Positions 14,221 to 19,110 of a DNA stretch of 19,110 nucleotides are shown here, piece by piece. A model generated the notes under the pieces. It was not told the DNA's origin. It saw nothing but the letters and a program-made list of their open reading frames with translations, and did not search any database. Every line of letters begins with the position of its first letter. Position 1 is the first letter of the stretch. The stretch is from JBDNJM01 sp041687755 (lineage in GTDB: Bacteria > Planctomycetota > UBA1135 > GCA-002686595), in contig JBDNJM010000103.1 in assembly GCA_041687755.1 (NCBI GenBank), forward strand, positions 1-19,110. The letters run 5' to 3'. Position numbers and translations under genes: made by a program.

Positions 14221-15966
14221 TCAGCGGATGCGGTAGACCGTCCAGTTCGCGTTCTCGGCCGTCGGCGTGGCGTCCCCGCCGCGCTCGGCGAGGGCGGCGA
14301 GCAGGTCTCGACGAAGCGCTTCGCTCTGCTCGAGCAGCAGCGGCGATCCGCGCTTGGGCAGCACGAGGTAGGCCGGCAGCTCGTCCTTGCCGTACTCGAG
14401 CTGCTTCGCGCGCAGCAGGGGGTAGGCCCCGGGTGCGACGGCCATCAGGTTGCGCCAGGCGTAGTAGTTCACGGCGTAGCTGAACCCGAGGGCGTCGGGG
14501 TGCAGCACGACGCTGTCGGCGGGCACGAGGCTGGCCAGCTCGGGTCCGACGTGGACGGGGAGGGCCGCCGGGTTGCCGGTTTGAAGGCTCGGGTCGTCGG
14601 CGGGGCCGGGCAGGCGCCAGAGCTGCCGCAGTTCGCTGGTGTGGAGCTGGGTGGCGGTGAGCGCAGCGGCTAGAGCCAAGCCGCAGCCCGCCAGGCGAGC
14701 GGGTGCGGGCGCGCGCCGTGCGCCGAGCAGGGCCGCAAAACCGAGCCCCGCGAACGCGCACAGGCCGGGCGCTAGGTTGAGCTGGAACGGATCTTGGCTG
14801 CCGGCGGTGTGCCGGAAGAAGCCGAACAGCACCAGCGCGCCGCCGGCGGTCAGGGCCAGGGCGAGGCCGGTTGCGGCCCGGGGTAGCAGGGGCGCCGGTA
14901 GCAGGGGCACGGGCAGCGGCAGCAGAGGCGCGGGAGCGCCGTCGCCACGGTTGGGTCGCAGGGCCGCCGCCAACCCGAAGCACAGGCCGAGGCCCGCCAA
15001 GAGCAGCAGCGCGATGCCGAACCCGAGCTCCATGAAGTGGCCCTGGCGCCCGAGCCAGTAGCCGAAGGAGATGCGTCCGTCCAGCAGGGGACCGAGGAGC
15101 TTGTTCGCGCGCACGGCGATCGTGTCGGGCGTGGCGCCGATGATCTCGCCCGCGCGCGCGGCGAGGCTGCCGTGTACCAGCAGCGGCAGCAGGCTCGCCG
15201 GGACCAAACAGGCGCCGCCGATCAGCGCCCGGCGGGCGTTGATCCCGAGCATCCAGAAGCACAGGAAGGGCAGGAAGAACACCGGCGCGAAGGTGACCGA
15301 GACGCTCAGGAGCGTGCAGATAGAGGCCAGGGCGAGGCCGCGCTTCGAGCCGTGACGCGCCCAGGCCACGAGCCCCGCGACGCCCAGGAGTAGGGGCGCG
15401 AGGGAGGGGTTCTCGTAGTTCGCGAGCCCGCCGTAGAGCGTCGTGATCGGGGCCCAGGCGTAGAACACGCCGGCCCACAGGGCGGCTCTGCGTGCACCGG
15501 TCGCGCGCAGCGCCAGCACGAGGCCCACGAGCCCCAGGATCTGGGCCAAGAAGAACGGCAGCCGCACAGACGTCTCGACGCCGACGGGTGGCTCGTCGCG
15601 GCGCCAGGCTTCCTGCCAGCCGTCGGGGGCCAGGGCTTTCATCGAGGCCCAGGCCAGCAGCCCAACGGTCGGCGGGTGGTTCGGGTACAGGTACCAGGTC
15701 GCGGGGCGCTCGGGATCGACGAGTGGGTCGGCGACGGGGTAGCCGAGCGTCGGAGCGATGCCGAGGCGCTCGTAGTTGACCGCGCCGATGGCGAAGAAAG
15801 CGCCCTGGAACCCGTCGAAGTGACGGTCGAAGGGTCGCGCGAGGTCGGGCACGCGCAGGGCCAGGCCGATCAACACAAGCCCGAGGGCGAGGAGCCACTC
15901 AAGCCGCGCGGGCGGGCCCTCGGCAGGCGGAGGAGCCTCAGTCGTAAGAGGAACAGGCGGGCTCAC
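14221..15966 (-). CDS. Multi-pass membrane protein, GT-C (ArnT/PMT-like) glycosyltransferase candidate
   Basis: A 581-residue integral membrane protein with about ten or more hydrophobic helices up to residue 440, and a soluble C-terminal domain (about 440-581). The first helix (about 23-38) is followed by an acidic loop, RPFDRHFDGFQGAFF (44-58). This is the position of the catalytic Asp in GT-C enzymes that use polyprenyl-phosphate sugars. YPNHPP at 94-99 resembles the HPPL-type motif of the PMT/ArnT group (GT39). A Pro/Leu ladder (PLLP units, 347-362) lies in an inter-helix linker. The likely role is transfer of a lipid-linked sugar outside the cytoplasm; the acceptor is unknown. The GTG start at 15966 overlaps the upstream stop codon (GTGA), with a strong GGGGAGGAG five bases before it, so the gene is translationally coupled to the membrane protein gene at 15963-17519. 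Confidence 0.8.
   Translation of the reverse strand: MSPPVPLTTEAPPPAEGPPARLEWLLALGLVLIGLALRVPDLARPFDRHFDGFQGAFFAIGAVNYERLGIAPTLGYPVADPLVDPERPATWYLYPNHPPTVGLLAWASMKALAPDGWQEAWRRDEPPVGVETSVRLPFFLAQILGLVGLVLALRATGARRAALWAGVFYAWAPITTLYGGLANYENPSLAPLLLGVAGLVAWARHGSKRGLALASICTLLSVSVTFAPVFFLPFLCFWMLGINARRALIGGACLVPASLLPLLVHGSLAARAGEIIGATPDTIAVRANKLLGPLLDGRISFGYWLGRQGHFMELGFGIALLLLAGLGLCFGLAAALRPNRGDGAPAPLLPLPVPLLPAPLLPRAATGLALALTAGGALVLFGFFRHTAGSQDPFQLNLAPGLCAFAGLGFAALLGARRAPAPARLAGCGLALAAALTATQLHTSELRQLWRLPGPADDPSLQTGNPAALPVHVGPELASLVPADSVVLHPDALGFSYAVNYYAWRNLMAVAPGAYPLLRAKQLEYGKDELPAYLVLPKRGSPLLLEQSEALRRDLLAALAERGGDATPTAENANWTVYRIR
14881..14928 (-). repeat. In-frame repeat encoding Pro-Leu-Leu-Pro units
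   Basis: Degenerate 12-18 bp units, with ggtagcaggggc appearing twice on the plus strand, encode three PLLP-type units at residues 347-362 of the GT-C-like protein. The repeat falls in a linker between predicted helices. Confidence 0.7.
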
Positions 15967-17519
15967 TCGGACTCCTCCCCTGCGGACAGAACCGTCATGT
16001 ACGGATGCCCAGTTACGTCTTCGACGATTAGGAACGTGCCCAGCTCGGACAGGGGCCGCAGCAGCTCGGGCGCGCCCTTCACCTGGGGCAGGTCGAGGCG
16101 CGGGAACAGAAAACGGTCGCGCACGACGACGACCTGGTCACCGCGGGCCAGCGCTGCGCGCGCTTCGCGAATCAGCGCCTCGATCGAGTGCACGCCCGCC
16201 TGTCCGGCGCCGTCCGAGGCATCCAGGCAGGCGGCGAGCGGTAGCTCTGCTGCGAACGCGAGGCGTGCGCGCGCGCGCATCTGCGCGTAGTGCTGCAGCC
16301 GGTCGATCGACAGCACGAGTCCCCGGGGTCCCGCGAGCAGCAGCGCTTCTTCGGCGGTGCGATCCATGTCGAAGGTGCGGTTGGGCTGCATCAGTCGGCC
16401 GCCGTTCACGCCCAGGGCCAGCAGCGCCGCCGCGAACAGGGCGAGCGCCGCGCGCGCGGCTGCGGGGGAGCCGGCCACCGGCAGCGCCAAGGCGGTGAGC
16501 GCGAGCAGCGGCCAGAGCGTCGGGGTGTGGTACTCCATGTTGCTGGGCTGCCACCACGTGAAGAACACGATGCGCACCAGCACGACCGAGCCGAGGAACA
16601 GTGCGGCGGCCGTGCGGGAGCCGGCTACGGGCACTCGTGAGCCCCGGTGCAGGCACGTCCCCGCGATCAGCAAGCAGGTCGTCGCGATCGACAGCGCGGC
16701 CCAGACACCGCCCCAGGCCAGGCCGTAGTTCAGGGCGTGCTGGGTCAGCGCTAGGGTCACGGCAAAGCGGTAGGCGGAAAAGCCCTCGCCCCACAGCCCC
16801 GTCTCTGCCAGGCCGCGCAGCCAGACGGTCAGCCCAGCGTCGGATCCCGACAGCTGCCACAGCACGGCGTAGATTCCGAGCGAGGCGAGTCCGGCACCGC
16901 CCACCGCACCTAGGAAGCTGCGCCAGGGTAGCGCCAGCGCGAGGCACGGGGCGATCAGCACCGAGTCCTGGCGCACCAAGAGCGCCAGCAGCAGCAGCGC
17001 GCCGCTGCGCCAGGCGTTGGCGCGGCGCCAGCCGAGCCGCACCGCGACCCCGTCGGCCAGGCACAGGCCGACCGCGGCGGTGCCGGGCATGTAGGACTCG
17101 CCGACGGCCGAGTAGAGCCAAGGTCCTGCGCTGAACGCGAACAGCAGGCTGAGGGCCGTGGCCGAGCGCACGCCGCCCAGCGGCAGGGCGAGCCGGAACA
17201 GCACGACGACGCTCAGCGCGCCACCCAGGCTCGAGATCCAGCGCAGCATCCCGAGCGCGTCGTTCGGGCCGGCCCCGCCGGTTACCAGCAGGAGCGCGTA
17301 GGCGGCCAGGTGGTAGCCCGGATGGTGGGGCGAGAGCACGCGCTCCGCGGCGCCGGACGCGACGGCCTCCGAGTACGGGATCACGTCGTTGCCCAGGATC
17401 ACGCCGTCCATCCCGGTCGCGAACGTGAACAGGTACAGCGCGAAGCTCGCCAGACCCAGCGCGCAAGCGACGGACCACCGCAGTAAGGGCGTGCGAGGGC
17501 TGGGTTGGGGGTCGGGCAT
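15963..17519 (-). CDS. Multi-pass membrane protein resembling DUF2723/GT-C family
   Basis: A 518-residue integral membrane protein with about ten hydrophobic segments up to residue 370 and a soluble C-terminal domain (about 380-518). After the first helix comes GNDVIPYSEA (43-52), then the motif HHPGYHLAAY (65-74). This matches the HPPGYPL-type signature that follows the first acidic loop in DUF2723/TMEM260-like proteins, a GT-C group. VGESYMPG (139-146) corresponds to the conserved Glu-x-Tyr seen in that group, and FFTWWQPSNMEYH (319-331) is a likely periplasmic loop. A polyprenyl-phosphate sugar-dependent glycosyltransferase is the best guess; it could also be an uncharacterised membrane protein of the same fold. 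It is the first gene of a two-gene unit and overlaps the next start by four bases. No ribosome binding site is visible before the ATG at 17519. Confidence 0.8.
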   Translation of the reverse strand: MPDPQPSPRTPLLRWSVACALGLASFALYLFTFATGMDGVILGNDVIPYSEAVASGAAERVLSPHHPGYHLAAYALLLVTGGAGPNDALGMLRWISSLGGALSVVVLFRLALPLGGVRSATALSLLFAFSAGPWLYSAVGESYMPGTAAVGLCLADGVAVRLGWRRANAWRSGALLLLALLVRQDSVLIAPCLALALPWRSFLGAVGGAGLASLGIYAVLWQLSGSDAGLTVWLRGLAETGLWGEGFSAYRFAVTLALTQHALNYGLAWGGVWAALSIATTCLLIAGTCLHRGSRVPVAGSRTAAALFLGSVVLVRIVFFTWWQPSNMEYHTPTLWPLLALTALALPVAGSPAAARAALALFAAALLALGVNGGRLMQPNRTFDMDRTAEEALLLAGPRGLVLSIDRLQHYAQMRARARLAFAAELPLAACLDASDGAGQAGVHSIEALIREARAALARGDQVVVVRDRFLFPRLDLPQVKGAPELLRPLSELGTFLIVEDVTGHPYMTVLSAGEESE

Positions 17520-17602
17520 GCGCAGCGATTCGGGGGCCGATCAGGGAGCCTTAGAGGCTACCGCGCAGGTGCCCCCAGGGCGCGAATGCCGCCCCGAACG
17601 TC

Positions 17603-17639
17603 CAGCGAGCCGCCCGTCTGTAAGACGGACGGCTCGCTG
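17603..17639 (-). terminator. Hairpin terminator of the rpsN-rpmE unit
   Basis: The 17-nt arms 17603-17619 and 17623-17639 surround a 3-nt loop. The single mismatch in DNA becomes a U-G wobble in the minus-strand transcript, so the RNA stem is fully paired in that direction. It lies 28 bp after the rpmE stop codon. No U tract follows. It would also separate the ribosomal unit from the membrane-protein genes downstream. Confidence 0.75.
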
Positions 17640-17666
17640 CTGCGGCACAGGGCAGGCAGGCTGGGC

Positions 17667-17915
17667 TCAGCCTTTCTTCTTGTAGCGCTTGCGGAACTTC
17701 TCGACCCGACCCGCGGCGTCCACCAGTTGGTTCTGACCGGTGTAGAACGGGTGCGACGTCGAGGAGACGTTGACCTTGTAGAGCGGGTATTCGTTCCCGT
17801 CCTCCCAGGTGTCGGTATCGGTGGTGTGGATCGTGGAGCGCGTCAGGAACGCGACTCCGGACGACACGTCCTTGAAGATGACCTCGCGGTACTTCGGGTG
17901 GATGTCAGGCTTCAT
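17667..17915 (-). CDS. rpmE2: 50S ribosomal protein L31, type B (zinc-free)
   Basis: An 82-residue L31, a large-subunit protein near the bridge to the 30S head. It begins MKPDIHPKYREVIFKD and contains SSTSHPFYTGQ and a C-terminal RVEKFRKRYKKK, all typical of L31. The four zinc-binding cysteines of type A L31 are absent: there is no cysteine in the protein. The insertion after the first strand also makes it type B. Type B L31 replaces the zinc form under zinc shortage in several bacteria, but some lineages only have this form. It lies 42 bp downstream of rpsN in the same direction and is probably co-transcribed with it. Confidence 0.96.
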   Translation of the reverse strand: MKPDIHPKYREVIFKDVSSGVAFLTRSTIHTTDTDTWEDGNEYPLYKVNVSSTSHPFYTGQNQLVDAAGRVEKFRKRYKKKG

Positions 17916-17957
17916 GGAATTGAAGGTGCGTAGGGGGGTCGGTGAGAGCCTCGAGGC

Positions 17958-18263
17958 CTACCAGGACGACTTGCGCACGCCGGGGATCTCACCCAGCAGC
18001 GCGAGCTCGCGAAAGGCAATCCGGCAGATGCCGAACTTGCGGTAGTTGGCTCGACTGCGGCCGGTCAGCGCACAGCGACGGCGGTAACGCACGGCGCTCG
18101 CGTCGCGCGGCATCTTCCGAATCTTGAGGTACGCGGCGTCGCGTTCCTCGTCGGGAGTGTCGGCGGACTTAATGAGCGCGACGAGTTCTGCGCGCTTCTC
18201 AGCGTGCTGCTCGACGGTGCGCTTGCGGCGCGCGTTCTTGGCGATGGCGCTTTTCTTGGCCAC
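17958..18263 (-). CDS. rpsN: 30S ribosomal protein S14, long zinc-free type
   Basis: A 101-residue S14, a small-subunit head protein. It has the long N-terminal extension of the zinc-independent form (about 61 residues is usual for the zinc form). Its C-terminal core, RKFGICRIAFRELALLGEIPGVRKSSW, is diagnostic when read in segments. Two of the four zinc-ribbon cysteines survive (C64, C80). Their partners are T67 and A83, so zinc cannot be held normally. The start is GTG at 18263, with GAGGAG (plus strand 18271-18276) seven bases upstream. The gene is outside the usual rplE-rpsN-rpsH cluster and is paired with type B L31, as in zinc-regulated ribosomal sets. I see no clear Zur box upstream. 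Confidence 0.96.
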   Translation of the reverse strand: MAKKSAIAKNARRKRTVEQHAEKRAELVALIKSADTPDEERDAAYLKIRKMPRDASAVRYRRRCALTGRSRANYRKFGICRIAFRELALLGEIPGVRKSSW

Positions 18264-18518
18264 GAGAGGGCTCCTCGGTCGGGGGCTCCAGAAGGATCGG
18301 TTCCGGCGGGCACGGCTGGGCGCCCGACGGGTGGAATTGGCCGATAAGTATGCCGAGACAGGCCCACCGGCGCCAGACCCTGACCGGGGCCTTTTTCAGG
18401 TCCCCGGGGGGCGTCTCTTCGACCCGAGACCCTAGGATGCGGCGCTCATGGACCCCGCGAGCCGACCGCTCACGGTTCCCCGCCGCCCATTTTATTACCG
18501 CAGAGCCCGCGCCCAGCC

Positions 18519-19010
18519 ATGTCCGAGATCGTCGAAGACGACCGCGTCGTCGCCATCTACTACACCCTCAAGAACGCCGAGGGGGCCCAACTGGACTCCA
18601 ACAAGGGCGGCAAGCCCCTGGTTTACCTCCACGGGAAGAGTCAGATCGTCCCCGGGCTCGAGAAGGAGCTCGCCGGCCAGAAGCGCGGAGCCACGGTCAA
18701 CGTGGTCGTCCCGGCCGAAGGCGGCTACGGAGAGCCCAAGGAAGAGCTCTTCGAGACCGTCCCGCGCTCGTCCTTCCCGCCGGAGATGGAGCTGGCGGTG
18801 GGGCAGATGCTCCAGGGCCAGAACCCTGAGGGCCAAGCGGTCCGTATCCGGATCCACGAGCTGAAGGACGACGAGGTCATCGTGGACAAGAACCACCCCC
18901 TCGCCGGCCAGCCCCTGCACTTCGAGGTGCACATCTACGGCGTCCGCGAGGCGACCAAAGAAGAGCTGGAGCACGGCCACGCCCACGGCCCGGGCGGGCA
19001 CAAGCACTGA
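18519..19010 (+). CDS. FKBP-type peptidyl-prolyl isomerase, SlyD-like
   Basis: A 163-residue cytoplasmic cis-trans prolyl isomerase with chaperone features. The FKBP half has VVAIYYTLKN (10-19), the GKSQIVPGLEKEL segment and FEVHIYGVREATKEE near the end. The insert-in-flap region lies between, starting around VVPAEGGYGEP. The C-terminus EHGHAHGPGGHKH is a short His-rich tail like that of SlyD, where it binds nickel and other metals for hydrogenase or urease maturation. The tail here is shorter than in E. coli. No hydrogenase or urease gene is in the window, so general folding is as likely. The ATG at 18519 lacks a Shine-Dalgarno sequence. A TATTAC box at 18493-18498 could be a -10 element, without a good -35. 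Confidence 0.93.
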   Translation: MSEIVEDDRVVAIYYTLKNAEGAQLDSNKGGKPLVYLHGKSQIVPGLEKELAGQKRGATVNVVVPAEGGYGEPKEELFETVPRSSFPPEMELAVGQMLQGQNPEGQAVRIRIHELKDDEVIVDKNHPLAGQPLHFEVHIYGVREATKEELEHGHAHGPGGHKH

Positions 19011-19047
19011 GCTGAGCTCTCGGCGTCTGGCCGGGGGGAAGGATACG

Positions 19048-19058
19048 GTGCCAGGCAC
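19048..19058. repeat. GTGCCAGGCAC palindromic motif
   Basis: The 11-mer is a perfect palindrome around a central A (gtgcc-a-ggcac). It sits 37 bp after the SlyD-like gene and directly before the terminal hairpin. From memory, motifs of this type recur many times in the intergenic regions of some GC-rich bacteria, which would make it a dispersed repeat. One copy in this window cannot show that. Confidence 0.4.
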
Positions 19059-19067
19059 AAAGTCGCC

Positions 19068-19110
19068 GGTTAGGCGGCCTCAGCGGCAAAGCCGCTGAGG
19101 CCGCCTAACC
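19068..19110. terminator. 20-bp perfect inverted repeat at the right window edge
   Basis: The arms 19068-19087 and 19091-19110 are exactly complementary around the loop aaa. The right arm ends at the last base of the window, so the true palindrome may extend further, pairing with the sequence before 19068. It starts 58 bp after the stop codon at 19010 and may be a terminator for the SlyD-like gene, a dispersed repeat, or a fold-back that ended the assembly. Confidence 0.75.

Noticed and set aside
14199..14226. Inverted repeat CGCTGA/TCAGCG over the convergent stop codons of xylA and the GT-C gene
   Set aside because: Only six base pairs with a 16-base loop, and partly forced by the two stop codons. 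Too weak for a terminator.
18264..18518. Zur box or other AT-rich operator upstream of rpsN
   Set aside because: The gap between rpsN and the SlyD-like gene is GC-rich, with no convincing long dyad. The only AT-rich spots are a short one near 18330-18350 and one near 18490.
1..19110. CRISPR array, tRNA or rRNA gene, transposase, phage or toxin-antitoxin genes
   Set aside because: No spaced direct repeats, T-loop signatures, ribosomal RNA stretches or matching protein motifs were seen on either strand.

Overview
The window is a GC-rich (roughly 70%), gene-dense bacterial chromosomal segment. The gene content fits a free-living, secretory heterotroph. There are secreted calcium-loop and matrixin-type proteins with a C-terminal sorting tail, an HDOD regulator, a two-PDZ envelope protein, type I phosphodiesterase, D-xylose catabolism, GT-C-like membrane enzymes, and zinc-independent versions of two ribosomal proteins. 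The closest overall feel is Planctomycetota (or a related deep lineage such as Myxococcota-like bacteria). This is an inference from architecture, not from a marker gene phylogeny. The 17-G run at the left end and the perfect fold-back at the right end suggest that the window may be a complete contig broken at difficult sequence.

Left part (1-4178): a secreted protein with two PDZ domains and a striking acidic, tryptophan-rich 11-residue repeat region; a small unrecognised protein; and, on the minus strand, an HDOD-domain signalling protein. The HDOD gene is separated by a G-tract-rich and palindrome-containing divergent intergenic region from the next gene. Middle (4179-9132): a secreted protein with five EF-hand-like loops and a C-terminal two-cysteine module, ended by a 19-bp perfect hairpin. 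It is followed by a translationally coupled pair: a small exported protein and a large matrixin metalloprotease with a carboxypeptidase-regulatory-like domain, IPT/TIG domains and a Gly-Cys/membrane/Arg C-terminal tail.

Xylose block (9190-14204): a lipoprotein-like type I phosphodiesterase, a PolB-like 3'-5' exonuclease, xylulokinase (xylB) and xylose isomerase (xylA) run head to tail with 1-nt overlap to about 50-nt gaps, so they look like one operon. XylA and XylB together convert D-xylose to D-xylulose 5-phosphate. Why a phosphodiesterase and an exonuclease sit in front is not obvious. Convergent to this, with 16 bp between stop codons, are two overlapping minus-strand genes for multi-pass membrane proteins resembling GT-C glycosyltransferases (14221-17519).

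Right end (17520-19110): a minus-strand rpsN-rpmE unit encoding the long S14 with a decayed zinc ribbon and the cysteine-free type B L31, ending in a strong hairpin. Divergent from it is an FKBP/SlyD-like peptidyl-prolyl isomerase with a His-rich tail, and finally a 20-bp perfect inverted repeat at the window edge. I see no CRISPR array, tRNA, rRNA, transposase or phage gene. I found no unmistakable new defence or mobile system. The most unusual items are the hendecad-repeat PDZ protein, the coupled small-protein/matrixin pair, and the phosphodiesterase-exonuclease-xylose operon.
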